DNA from: Stictocephala bisonia | Lineage: Eukaryota; Arthropoda; Insecta; Hemiptera; Membracidae | DNA length: 64,000 nt | Direction: 5' to 3' | Assembly: GCA_035578905.1 (NCBI GenBank) | Contig: JAQJVL010000001.1 | Location: 8,506,711-8,570,710, forward strand | Part shown: positions 1 through 11,039 of the stretch, one piece after another | Position numbering within the stretch: position 1 is the stretch's first letter | Layout: the number at the start of each line of letters is the position of its first letter | Made by a program: the position numbers and the translations under genes | The notes under the pieces: generated by a model | The model's input: only the letters and a program-made list of their open reading frames with translations | Databases searched by the model: none | Told to the model about the DNA's origin: nothing

Positions 1-329
1 TACATTTTATGCTAAATGTAAATTTAAAAGTAATTTTGTCTTATATCAACCCCGTAAAAAGCAACCGTTTTTTAATCTGAATTATCTTATAAAAAATAAC
101 TAAATTCAGGGTTATTAACAATAATTAGAATCTTAATTTCCCAATTGTTAGATAAATAATTCACTATTAGTGTTCCTTTAGTTTTAACTATAGTATGGAA
201 CATTTAAGATTGCATAGTTTATAAAACTAGAACCATAATCATGCTTAGTAAAGAATAACTTTAAAATACAATATTGTAGAAAAAATAGGTGCATTATTGT
301 ATATAAATTGTCACTAGTAAAATGAGATT

Positions 330-598
330 TCTAAACATTATATTAGAACAAATTGTGTACAGTACTGTTTATAAATCGTCATTTTGTAAAGTAAGATTTG
401 AATACAACACATTACAACAAACTACATACAATACTATATATAAATGGTGATTAGTGAAGTGAGATTTGTATACAATACATTAAAAACAAACTACCTACAA
501 TATTGTATATCAATCGTGATTAGTAAAGTAAGATTTGTATGCAATACATTACAACAAACTACATACAATACTGTATATACAGTATTGTATATACAGTA
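330..598. repeat. 69-bp satellite, left block
   Basis: Diverged copies of a repeat with core gtgattagtaaagtgagatt followed by tatacaatacatta. The same unit resumes at 1.2 kb with a strict 69-bp period. The block is interrupted from about 598 by a different minisatellite. Small ORFs across it arise from repeat periodicity and are not genes. Confidence 0.8.
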
Positions 599-1145
599 CT
601 TCACCCACCCGCCCACCCATATACGTACAGTGGCACTGACCCACCCACACACCCCTATACGTGCAGTGGTACTGACCCACCCGCCCACGCATACACTTAC
701 AGTGGTATTGACCCACTTGCCCACCCATACACGCACAGTGATACTGACCCACCCATACACGTACAGTGGTACTGACCCACATACACACCCCTATACGTGC
801 AGTGGTACTGATTTTTTATTTACAAATCATAAATCAGTACAGTGCTTACTGATTTAAACTAATCACTGTACTGTTTTTTTTTTCAGTACAGTGGTATTAA
901 CCCACCCATACATGTACAGTGGTATTGACCCATCCGCCCACCCATACTCGTACAGTGGTATTGACCCACCCATCCACTCATACACGTACAGTGGTATTTA
1001 CCCACCCACCCACTCATACACATACAGTGGTATTGACCCACCCGCCCACCCATACACGTACAGTGGTATTGACCCACCCGCCCACCCATACACGTACAGT
1101 GGTATTGACCCACCCGCCCACCCATACACGTACAGTGGTATTGAT
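598..1145. repeat. 36-bp minisatellite (two sub-blocks)
   Basis: Tandem 36-bp units built on acccatacacgtacagtgg plus tattgacccacccgcc occupy 598-810 and 888-1145. A short A/T-rich spacer between them contains an inverted cagtacagtg/cactgtactg pair (about 836-875). The period is a multiple of three, so all frames stay open on both strands. A block of the same minisatellite lies at 37.7-37.93 kb inside a LINE. Confidence 0.9.
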
Positions 1146-1193
1146 TTATGATACTATATGATACTGTACTGATTTATGATACTAATCATAAAG

Positions 1194-1231
1194 CACTAAT
1201 CACCTTTACTGAACAGTAAAGGTGATTAGTG
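1194..1231. repeat. Perfect 18-bp inverted repeat at array junction
   Basis: Arms cactaatcacctttactg (1194-1211) and its exact complement (1214-1231) are separated by only two bases. The hairpin sits where the 36-bp minisatellite gives way to the 69-bp satellite, and its right arm is the start of a satellite unit, so an inverted satellite fragment was joined here. Confidence 0.85.
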
Positions 1232-1935
1232 AAGTGAGATTAGTATACAATACATTAAAAACAACATACCTACAATATTGTATATCAATCGTGATTAGTA
1301 AAGTGAGATTAGTATACAATACATTAAGAGCAAAAGACCTAAAATATTGTATATCAATCGTGATTTGTAAAGTGAGATTAGTATACAATACATTAAAAAC
1401 AACATACCTACAATATTGTATATCAATCGTGATTAGTAAAGTGAGATTAGTATACACTACATTAAGAGCAAAATACCTAAAATATTGTATATGAATCATG
1501 ATTTGTAAAGTGAGATTCGTATACAATACGTTACGAACAAACTACCTACAATACTGTATATAAATCTTGATTAGTAAAGTGAGATTCGTATACAATACGT
1601 TACGAACAAACTACCTACAATACTGTATATAAATCTTGATTAGTAAAGTGAGATTCGTATACAATACGTTACGAACAAACTACCTACAATACTGTATATA
1701 AATCGTGATTAGCAGAGATTTGTATACAATAAGTTACGAACAAACTACCTAGAATACTGTACATAAATCATGATTTGTAAAGTGAGATTTGTATACAATA
1801 TTTTAGAGCAAACTATCTATATTATTGTATTTAATATTTACCAGTAATGAGTAAAGTGTAGTTTCTATAGAATATATTTGAAGAAACTAACTACAATATT
1901 GTAGATAAATGTTGTAAAGTGAGTTTCTATACATT
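1214..1935. repeat. 69-bp satellite, right block
   Basis: About ten tandem copies with unit starts at 1222, 1291, 1360, 1429, 1498, 1567 and onward. Adjacent units from 1498 to 1700 are nearly identical. Earlier units alternate between two variants (ttaaaaacaacatacc and ttaagagcaaaagacc), suggesting a 138-bp dimer. Copies decay after 1730. Confidence 0.9.
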
Positions 1936-2530
1936 ATCTTAGATCAAATTACATACAATTTTGTTTAAACATTGCAAGAATAAATAATAAGCTAATCAAG
2001 TGACATGGAAGTTAAAATTTATTACGAATATCTAATTAAAGTTAACTAATTGACTTATATCAGAATCAGACGAATAAAAAACAATTAATTTTCTTTAAGT
2101 AATAATTTATCGACACTTAATGACGTAAAGTATTAATAATATAAAAATAAAACATATAATATATTTCTAGTCATATTGTTGGTTTTAAATTTATATTTAC
2201 CCATGGCTATCGATACCTAACACATTATATACAAAAGAAACATTATATAAATTTCGAAGCATTTCAGTTAAAGTTCAATTTTCCTTTTACGTCAAATAAA
2301 GTTTAAATACATGCCAGAAAATACCAAAGGATGATCAGTTTCCAGGATCTACTACCCATGGTTCACCAAAAATTGTTGGTGTTAAGTAAAGGTGTGAACA
2401 ATCAGTGAGTTGGGTGAAGAGCGATATTTCAATTTAAAGATAAGGCTGTCAGAACTTTACCAAAGGCTATTGATAAAGTTTGAGGCAGCTTAATCGGATC
2501 TGCTCTATAACAATACCGTCATAAAACGTG
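1936..2530. other. No feature recognised
   Basis: AT-rich DNA between two tandem arrays. I see no coding signal, no terminal inverted repeats and no tRNA-like boxes. Confidence 0.5.
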
Positions 2531-2539
2531 GTTGAAACT

Positions 2540-4700
2540 AACGTATATAGATTTACTGGTCACAGGCGGGTGTTCTGTAAGTTTAATAGTCACAGAAGGG
2601 TTTACTATAGTTTCACTGGTCACACATACAGAAGAGTGTTCTGTAAGTTTAACAGTCACAGAAGGGTTTACTATAGTTTCACTGGTCACATACAGAAGAG
2701 TGTTCTGTAAGTTTAACAGTCACAGAAGGGTTTACTATAGTTTCACTGGTCACACATACACAGAAGAGTGTTCTGTAAGTTTAACAGTCACAGAAGGGTT
2801 TACGATAGTTTCACTGGTCACATATACAGAAGAGTGTTCTGTAAGTTTAATAGTCACAGAAGGATTTACTATAGTTTCACTGGTCACATATACAGAAGAG
2901 TATTCTGTAAGTTTAATAGTCACAGAAGGGTTTACTATAGTTTCACTGGTCACATATACAGAAGAGTGTTCTGTAAGTTTAATAGTCACAGAAGGGTTTT
3001 ATGTTAGTTTTAATAGTCACGGAAGAGCGTATTGTTAGTTTTAATGGTCACAAAAGAGTGTCGTGTTAGTTTTAATTACCACAGAAGGGCGTATTGTTAG
3101 GTTTAATGGTCACAAAAGAGTGTCGTGTTAGTTTTAATTACTACAGAATGGCGTATTGTTAGGTTTAACGGTCACAAAAGAGTGTCATGTTAGTTTTAAT
3201 TACCACAGAAGGGCGTATTGTTAGGTTTAACGGTCACAAAAGGGTGTCGTGTTAGTTTTAATTACCACAGAAGAGCGTATTGTTAGGTTTAATGGTCACA
3301 AAAGAGTGTCGTGTTATTTTTAATTACCACAGAAGGGCATATTGTTAGGTTTAACGGTCACAAAAGGGTGTCGTGTTAGTTTTAATTACCACAGAAGAGC
3401 GTATTGTTAGTTTTAATGGTCACAAAAGAATGTTGTGTTAGTTTTAATTACCACAGAAGGGCGTATTGTTAGGTTTAATGGTCACAAAAGAGTGTCGTGT
3501 TAGTTTTAATTACCACAGAAGGGCGTATTGTTAGGTTTAATGGTCACAAAAGAGTGTCATGTTAGTTTTAATTACCACAGAAGGGCGTATTGTTAGGTTT
3601 AATGGTCACAAAAGAGTGTCGTGTTAGTTTTAATTACCACAGAAGGGCGTATTGTTAGGTTTAATGGTCACAAAAGAGTGTCATGTTAGTTTTAATTACC
3701 ACAGAAGGGCGTATTGTTAGGTTTAACGGTCACAAAAGGGTGTCGTGTTAGTTTTAATTACCACAGAAGAGCGTATTGTTAGGTTTAATGGTCACAAAAG
3801 AGTGTCGTGTTATTTTTAATTACCACAGAAGGGCATATTGTTAGGTTTAACGGTCACAAAAGGGTGTCGTGTTAGTTTTAATTACCACAGAAGAGCGTAT
3901 TGTTAGTTTTAATGGTCACAAAAGAATGTTGTGTTAGTTTTAATTACCACAGAAGGGCGTATTGTTAGGTTTAATGGTCACAAAATAATGTTGTGTTAGT
4001 TTTAATTACCACAGAAGGGCGTATTGTTAGGTTTAATGGTCACAAAAGAATGTTGTGTTAGTTTTAATTACCACAGAAGGGCGTATTGTTAGGTTTAACG
4101 GTCACAAAAGGGTGTCGTGTTAGTTTTAATTACCACAGAAGAGCGTATTGTTAGTTTTAATGGTCACAAAAGAGTGTTGTGTTAGTTTTAATTACCACAG
4201 AAGGGCATATTGTTAGGTTTAACGGTCACAAAAGGGTGTCGTGTTAGTTTTAACAGTCACAGATGAGCGTCTTGTTAGTTTTAATGGTGACAGAAAAGGG
4301 GTTTTGCTAGGTTTAATGGTCATACAAGAATGTTCGTTTAATTTTAATGTTCATTGTAAAATATTCTATTCATTTTAATGGTAATAGAAGAATGTTCTGT
4401 TAGTTTTAATAGTAATAGAAGAATGTTCTGTAGGTTTTAATGGTCATAGAAGATTGTTCTGTTATTTTTAATGGCCATAAAAGAATGTTCTATTAGTTTT
4501 AATGATCTTAGAAGAATATTCTGTTAGTTTTAATGATCATAGAAGAATGTTCTGTAGTTGTAATTGTCATATAAGAATGTTCTGTAGTTGTAATGGTCAT
4601 AGAAGAATGTTTTGTTAGTTTTAATGGTCATAGAAGAATGTTCTGTTAATTTAAATAGTCACAAAAGTGTTTTAATTTAGTTTTAATGGTCACAGAAGGG
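2540..4700. repeat. 31/62-bp tandem repeat array
   Basis: Monomers of about 31 bp alternate to give a 62-bp dimer: a half with taccacagaagggcgtattg and a half with ggtcacaaaagagtgtcgtg. From 2590 to 3000 a variant uses 64-68-bp units (cacagaagggtttactatag plus a cacatatacagaagag half). From about 4250 to 4700 the monomers are increasingly diverged. Predicted peptides such as repeated VTEGFTIVSLVT are by-products of periodicity. Confidence 0.92.
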
Positions 4701-4746
4701 TTTCTTACAAACAGTGCTAAAACCAACTTACTTTCATTCAACTTCT

Positions 4747-4861
<115 letters not shown>

Positions 4862-4978
4862 GTATTGCACTTATATAGGGCGTCCCACTTAAACCACACT
4901 CGTATAACAGGTGTTATATGATCTGACAATGCTCACTTACAAATACATGGGTCTCATGTTTATATGTAAAGGCTACGC

Positions 4979-5024
4979 ACTCTATGATTGCATACCTAGT
5001 CACAATTGTATGCAATCATAGAGT
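4979..5024. repeat. 16-bp perfect inverted repeat
   Basis: The arm actctatgattgcata (4979-4994) is exactly complemented by 5009-5024 with a 14-base loop. Its origin is unknown. It could be a collapsed transposon end pair. Confidence 0.7.
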
Positions 5025-5383
5025 AGGTCAGAACGACTGTCGTAGTCTTGGGGAAATCCAGCGAAATATTCGTGCCTCCAAGAATAAATTACTTGAATTT
5101 GTCCCTAAACGACAATGTTTTATAAAAGTATATTTACGAAAATGTTTAGTTAAAATAGTCGATACTGTACCAATAAGTATCTAAATTGTTCTGTAAAAAC
5201 GTCACTTTACATTATAAAAATATTGTAAAATACTTTAATGCTTAACCATGGTCAGGCAGGCATTATGGAGGTTTATATATAAATAAACATTACAAGTAAA
5301 CGTCACACAACGCAAATTTATTACAATATAAGCACAAAATGCAAAAATATATTACAATACAAGTACAAAATGCACAAATACTA

Positions 5384-5426
5384 TAGTAATCGATTTCGGT
5401 GAACCACGCTCACCTTCCTCAGACCA
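5384..5426 (-). ncRNA. Hammerhead-ribozyme-like core in PLE terminal repeat
   Basis: On the minus strand the order is tggt, CTGAGGA, one extra A, GGTGA-loop-TCACC, GAAA, tcgat, then T|ACTA. This is the order of a type I hammerhead: stem I strand, CUGANGA, stem II, GAAA, minimal stem III, cleavage site, second stem I strand. Hammerheads are known from PLE terminal repeats. This copy has a weaker ATT cleavage triplet and a G-T wobble in stem I. Activity is not shown. Confidence 0.5.
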
Positions 5427-5705
5427 GAGGGATTCACAAAAGAATGGAAATGGTGTTCTACAACTCAATTTATAGGCCTATGATCACGTGACCCCATTTG
5501 CTGGAATCGTCAAAATAGCGGCTGCTGTGATATTATTGGTTAATCCCTATTGGCTGTTACTTCAGTTCTTTTATTCGCTGAAAATACATTATTAAAAACT
5601 ATTTCGGAATCAAAATTAACCTGTTCATTCATTAATTTATCACGATCCTTAAATGTTTCTTTAAAAATAAATAACTCTTCCCAAACATTCTTAATACGAC
5701 CTTTC

Positions 5706-6090
5706 TTACAAACTTTTTAGAATATCTACATTTTCATCTATTTTATTCAGACTGTGGGTACAATTCAGAAGGTGTTTAGCTACATTAGATCTTTCAGGTT
5801 TCTTATTTTTAAAAGCAGAGACATGGTTTTTATATCTTTTGCTAAAATTTACAGTCTGACCTATGTCAAACATATTACAATCATTACAGTTAATCCTATA
5901 TATTCCTGAATTATTGAATTTATCTTCACTTTCAATATTCGGGTGTAAAATGTTGGACATAATATTACAAGTCTTAAAAGCTACTGATAAATTGAATTTC
6001 TTAAATATATTACCAACTCTTTGTGTAAATGGTCCATTGTAATGAAGGAATACATACTTATTTTGTTCTTTATCGGATTTTTCTTTTTTA
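5706..6090 (-). pseudogene. PLE GIY-YIG endonuclease domain, partial
   Basis: An open stretch reads KYVFLHYNGPFTQRVGNIFK, then NLSVAFKT, then the GIY-YIG domain with SGIYRINCNDCNMFDIGQT, KRYKNHVSAF and a late HLLNCTH. This matches the PLE C-terminal endonuclease: GIY motif, cysteine pair, second motif, catalytic-type arginine and HC tail. The second motif is D-I-G instead of the usual Y-I-G, a probable inactivating change. No reverse transcriptase is fused upstream, and a stop ends the frame at 5706, so the copy is a dead fragment. Confidence 0.78.
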
Positions 6091-6183
6091 AGCGTTGTTC
6101 GTTTTTCGTCTCAAATATTATTTTCTATTTTCTTTTTTATTCTACTTCCGATTTAATTAATTATTGATGCCTTGTATTAATTA

Positions 6184-6410
6184 AAAAACTAAATAAATAA
6201 AGGAGAGGCTGATCTCCTTCTTAACCTTACTCTGCCCATCCCTCATAGACTATTGATCTGTGTGAGGAACTTATTCAGACAGAGTAAGGGGAGAACCACT
6301 ACAGTAGAGGGTGAATAAATAAATCTTTCAGTCTAGGCTGGATTCGAACCAATCTCTAACCCAGGATCAACGTCCTGATGCCTTGGACCGCTCGTCCACT
6401 GGCTCGCCCG
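6184..6410 (-). mobile_element. tRNA-derived SINE, family 1 (copy 1)
   Basis: On the minus strand the head resembles a class II (Leu/Ser-like) tRNA: A-box-like GGTGG(T/C)CGAGCGGTC(T/C)AAGGC and B box GGTTCGAATCC. It is followed by a body with tctgtctgaataagttcc and agtctatgaggga, and an A-rich tail (tttatttatttag). The same family occurs at 8.35, 16.8, 21.3 and 62.6 kb. Here the head passes directly into the 94-bp array. Confidence 0.8.
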
Positions 6411-7722
6411 GGGTATACGTTTATACTGTCTATTGTGTTGAACCAATGTATAACCCAGGATCAACGTCCTGATGCCTTGGACCGCTCGACCACTGGCTCG
6501 CCCGGGGTATACGTTTATACTGTCTATTGTGTTGAACCAATCTCTAACCCAGGATCAACGTCCTGATGCCTTGGACCGCTCGACCACCGGCTCGCCCGGG
6601 GTATACGTTTATACTGTCTATTGTGTTGAACCAATCTCTAACCCAGGATCAACGTCCTGATGCCTTGGACCGCTCGACCACCGGCTCGCCCGGGGTATAC
6701 GTTTATACTGTCTATTGTGTTGAACCAATCTCTAACCCAGGATCAACGTCCTGATGCCTTGGACCGCTCGACCACCGGCTCGCCCGGGGTATACGTTTAT
6801 ACTGTCTATTGTGTTGAACCAATCTCTAACCCAGGATCAACGTCCTGATGCCTTGGACCGCTCGACCACCGGCTCGCCCGGGGTATACGTTTATACTGTC
6901 TATTGTGTTGAACCAATCTCTAACCCAGGATCAACGTCCTGATGCCTTGGACCGCTCGACCACCGGCTCGCCCGGGGTATACGTTTATACTGTCTATTGT
7001 GTTGAACCAATCTCTAACCCAGGATCAACGTCCTGATGCCTGGACCGCTCGTCCACCGGCTCGCCCGGGGTATACGTTTATACTGTCTATTGTGTTGAAC
7101 CAATCTCTAACCCAGGATCAACGTCCTGATGCCTTGGACCGCTCGACCACCGGCTCGCCCGGGGTATACGTTTATACTGTCTATTGTGTTGAACCAATCT
7201 CTAACCCAGGATCAACGTCCTGATGCCTTGGACCGCTCGACCACCGGCTCGCCCGGGGTATACGTTTATACTGTCTATTGTCCTGACGCCTTGGACCGCT
7301 CGACCACCGGCTCGCCCGGGGTATACGTTTATACTTTCTATTGTCCTGATGCCTTGGACCGCTCGACCACCGGCTCGCCCGGGGTATACGTTTATACTGT
7401 CTATTGTCCTGATGCCTTGGACCGCTCGACCACCGGCTCGCCCGGGGTATACGTTTATACTGTCTGTTGTCCTGATGCCTTGGACCGCTCGACCACCGGC
7501 TCGCCCGGGGTATACGTTTATACTTTCTATTGTCCTGATGCCTTGGACCGCTCGACCACCGGCTCGCCCGGGGTATACGTTTATACTTTCTATTGTCCTG
7601 ATGCCTTGGACCGCTCGACCACCGGCTCGCCCGGGGTATACGTTTATACTGTCTATTGTCCTGACGCCTTGGACCGCTCGACCACCGGCTCACCCGGGGT
7701 ATACGTTTATACTGTCTATTGT
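6365..7722. repeat. 94-bp then 63-bp tandem array derived from a SINE head
   Basis: About nine 94-bp units (starts 6378, 6472, 6566, 6660, 6754, 6848, 6942, 7036, 7129) are followed by about eight 63-bp units up to 7720. Each 94-bp unit consists of about 70 bp of the SINE tRNA region (on the minus strand) plus tatacgtttatactgtctattg. The 63-bp units lack the 31 bp holding the B-box side (gaaccaatctctaaccc to acgtcc) and keep the A-box side. Units are almost identical, implying recent amplification. The 63-bp period is 21 codons, which explains the long open frames on both strands; these are not genes. Confidence 0.92.
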
Positions 7723-8337
7723 GTTTATTATCATCATTATTTCTCCATTTATGACATACCTTAAGTTTTTCGTGGGATTTTGTCTTTTTATATTTTATGT
7801 GAATATTGTAACTATGCGTTGTTGAAATTAAACAAATAAAGATTATTATATAATAGCTGCTAACGATTTGTAAATTGTTTTAATTACAATAAAAAACAAT
7901 ATCGAGATTAATTATATTTTATCAACAAAGAACTTCCTTACCAGTGGATAAAACTATTTATAATGAAACATACCAGGTGAGTACTGGAAACTCGTTTTCA
8001 TAAAATAGCAGAATATTTTAATTTGGAAGAGATCGTTACTAATGAATAGAGCTGAATACACATATAATATATCCCTGCTGATGAGGATTGCTCAAAGCAG
8101 ACTAATTATTTTAATTGGAATGGGAAATTACTTTAGCTACGAAAGCTTTGAAGATATATTTATTATTACATTACTTAAAAACTGATTGAGATTACTTTTA
8201 TAATTACGGGCTATTTTTATATAGAATGAATGTTTTTAAACGTATTTGGAGATAATATTTGTAATACATAAAGTGCCAAAATGGCAATTTGTGTACATAA
8301 GAAAGGAATTCTTCATGAATACCTGCTATCAATAATT
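7723..8337. other. No feature recognised
   Basis: AT-rich DNA between the SINE-head array and a SINE copy. No coding or repeat structure was recognised. Confidence 0.5.
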
Positions 8338-8570
8338 ATTTATTCTTTAAAGTAGAGGCCGATCTCTTTTTTCCTTACTCTACCCATTCCACATAGACTA
8401 TTGATCAGAGTTGGGAACCTATCAGAGACAGAGTAAGGGGTTGAACCAGTACAGTAGAAGGTGAATATTACAGATAAATCTTCCAGTCTAGGCCGGATTC
8501 GAACTGCATTATCTCTAACCTAAATACAAAGTCCTGACGCCTTAGACCGCTCAGCCACCGGCTCTCCCAA
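8338..8570 (-). mobile_element. tRNA-derived SINE, family 1 (copy 2)
   Basis: The minus-strand copy includes the head (gagccggtggctgagcggtc, then a ggattcgaac B box), the shared body and the tail at the low-coordinate end. It is roughly full length. An isolated head fragment (ctcggccattggctctccag) also lies near 10163. Confidence 0.8.
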
Positions 8571-9353
8571 ATCGCCCATGCTGTAGTATCTTAGAATTGT
8601 ACAAAAATATTTTAGTAAGAGCTATCACACTAGGTCAAAATGTACAAAAACGCTATTTAAACTTATTATTTTAAGTTTGAAGAGTTCGGGTTTTTCGAAA
8701 CTAAGTGCAAGTCATTGAAAGTCACATGTAGGATTTTTGAATTTACTCTTTTGAATAAAAAATATAAATAAATAATATAAAGTGACAAATACACAGTGTG
8801 TAACTGAAATACTTGAACAAACTTAGAGGGTTGTCCAAGTATATGAACTATTCCTGGGGTCAAAACATACAAAATAGTTCTTATAAACATATGTCCTAAT
8901 ATGCACAGTTTTCTGTCTGTCTGTCTGACCGTCTATGTTTTTTACATTATAATTTTGTTCTCAGCAACCATTTAAGGTAGAGTGTTGATATTTGGCACAT
9001 ATGCTATATTAATAATACTCTATTACAGGTTAAATTAAAAAAAAATCGTCAGTAGAATTAAAAATGGCGGCTTGTTAAAAAACTTTGACGTTAAATTCCG
9101 TAAAAACTACACCCTGTATAAAAAAACATAAATAATTTGATAAATTGTTGGAAATTTGATTGTAAAACTAACGATACCTCATTTATTGAAAACAAATAAG
9201 AAACACATGAAGGTTTGTTCTTGTTTTACGAAGAACGTTATTTTACTTAATTGTGCTAATCATATTGAACGTAAAATGATTTGTCACTATACTACTATGA
9301 AATCAGCTGTTTTCACTATGTGTTTTCGAACTAGTAGTGTAGTATCAAATATA

Positions 9354-9954
9354 CAGGGTGTCCCGTATATTTGATACTATACACAAGATTGTAAGTTACA
9401 AAAAAGTTTAAGAATTTATTTCTATTAATAATTATATAAAAAGTTTTAAGATTGAACAACTATTAATTGAGAAATTACAATTTTTATCAAAATTGAAAAC
9501 AAAAGTTTTCAATTTTATTAATATCAAGCATATTTTTATTTGATAAAAATTGTAATTTCTAGTTAATAGTTGTTCAATCTTAAAACTTTTTATATAATTA
9601 TTTATAGAAATAAATTCTTAAAATTTTTTGTAACTTACAATCTTTTAGTAAAATTTAAGGTTATTAAGATATTTGGCTTTAAAAATTTAAAATGGCCACC
9701 ATTTTGAAAAAGATTGTTGTAAAAAAATGAAATTTAAATAGTACATGGATACTGTAAAGATCAACATTCATACCAAGTTTCATGGTTTTATCTTAAATAA
9801 CCTTTGAGATATTAAGTTTTTAGTAAAAAACACATACAGACAGATAGCCGGATAATGGAGCGAGATAGACGATTTGTACACATTAATTTTTTTGTTTGTT
9901 TTAACCAAAGGAATTACCTCCAGAAGTTTGGCTGGTTACTTACGGGACACCCTG
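9354..9954. mobile_element. Hairpin-containing TIR element (CAGGGTGTCCCG ends)
   Basis: The ends CAGGGTGTCCCGTA and its complement are flanked by TA/tata, consistent with a TA-targeting DNA element. Inside, arms of about 107 bp (9385-9491 and 9539-9644) are inverted copies with few mismatches, around a 47-bp loop that itself has attgaaaac/gttttcaat. The phrase aaaatggccaccattttga is shared with the MITE at 47.0-47.8 kb. No transposase is present, so this is non-autonomous. Confidence 0.78.
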
Positions 9955-10500
9955 TATATATTCTATTTGATACATAGAACAGAAGAAGTTATGCTACTCT
10001 CTTTCTTGTTTTAAATTATGTACAGTACCATGAAAAATACTCTTTTATATATTTAGATGAAACTCAGTCCACGAGAAATTGTCTTCACATAATCTAAATA
10101 ATTAAAGAATAAATACATTTTAAAAATTTAAAACGAAATACATAAAAACACAATTAAGATACTCGGCCATTGGCTCTCCAGAACTTTTAATAATGTGTGT
10201 CGAGACCGATGTGGATTACTTCAAGTAAAACTAAGTGTTGCAAAAGGAAATTTATTTCCTTTTAGAATAGTAAATGTTGTTAATACGTGCAACACCAATC
10301 ATTTGAAATATAAGTAAACGTTTAAGTAAAAGAGACCGTCATCTTGTAAGTACACTCCATTACTCCTGACGTCTAATGAGGTATACTTTAAAGTTGTTTC
10401 TCTATTTTATTTTGATAGTTATATTCATAAATAATGATCAATATAGAGGACAGTTAAGAAATTGTTAATAGTGACTAAATATAGGCTATTAAAACTGTTT
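9955..10500. other. No gene; one SINE scrap
   Basis: AT-rich sequence with a small piece of the SINE family 1 head at about 10163-10185. Nothing else was recognised. Confidence 0.5.
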
Positions 10501-10504
10501 AAGT

Positions 10505-11035
10505 TAGTTGAAGTTTCATTACAAATATACCCTGTCTGCGCATTCTCAAAATCCTGACGTCATGTACGTTGGAAGCCATGATATCGCTTCATCAATGACT
10601 CATTTTATATATATGACATATCGTTTGTTGTCAGCTACTATTTATTACTTTGAAAAGAAAATCAGTTGCATATATTTAGAACAATGTAAAAAAAGTCATG
10701 TTGTTTATTACTAGACCTATATATAATAAAGTGATCTCTTGTCACAAAGCTGAGTCCTATCTATCTAGCTATTCAAGACCTGCCTCACTGATTATAATTA
10801 TGCTAGCTCATCTCACCTTAAAAGAGCGTAGGGGGCCCTCTGTAACTATGTGATCCATTATTTGGATAGACTCCCTGCAATCACACGACTGATATAGTGT
10901 CCATACCCATTTATATTTTCAGTAGTTACATCTGTCCACTCCTATTCGAAAGCACTATTCATTCTCAACAAGAAAGGTTCATCCCATTTACAGATATTGA
11001 GGGATCGTTAATAAGACACTTATTTCGACTTCCCT
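10505..11035 (-). mobile_element. LINE-A 3' end (ORF2 C-terminus plus 3' UTR)
   Basis: Read on the minus strand, this contains the sequence also found at 38.44-38.8, 33.74-34.06 and 50.06-50.4 kb: actatgtgatccattatttgg, gtggcaggagatcac-like and the tggtagctgacaac 3' UTR. In the best-preserved copy (50.1 kb) it encodes a C-terminus ending SEAGLKWLDGLDLALWQE, a form typical of non-LTR retrotransposon ORF2. This copy has several stops and abuts the 68-bp array. Confidence 0.7.
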
Positions 11036-11039
11036 TCTC

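Larger units (their letters stand above)
5290..6110 (-). mobile_element. 5'-truncated Penelope-like element (PLE)
   Basis: Read on the minus strand, this is the 3' part of a PLE. A GIY-YIG endonuclease coding segment (about 6090-5706) is followed by a degraded C-terminal tail, then by a non-coding terminal repeat (5440-5290) that carries a hammerhead-like core and a gtgacgtttacttgta end. The reverse-transcriptase part is missing. The terminal repeat recurs at 20.5, 22.1 and 46.1 kb. Confidence 0.8.

Noticed and set aside
444..1161. Pro/His/Thr-rich and Gly/Tyr-rich small frames
   Set aside because: They follow from the 36-bp minisatellite, open in several frames at once.
2528..3038. 168-aa frame with VTEGFTIVSLVT repeats
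   Set aside because: By-product of the 62-66-bp repeats; decays with the array and has no non-repetitive part.
6340..7720. Cluster of true tRNA genes
   Set aside because: The tRNA-like units lack a complete cloverleaf, and the 63-bp units lack the B-box side. They continue from a SINE copy.
7129..7825. Long frames of 170-211 aa on both strands
   Set aside because: They lie in a 63-bp array (21 codons per unit) and are open only because the period is divisible by three. The same sequence is a SINE tRNA-like head.
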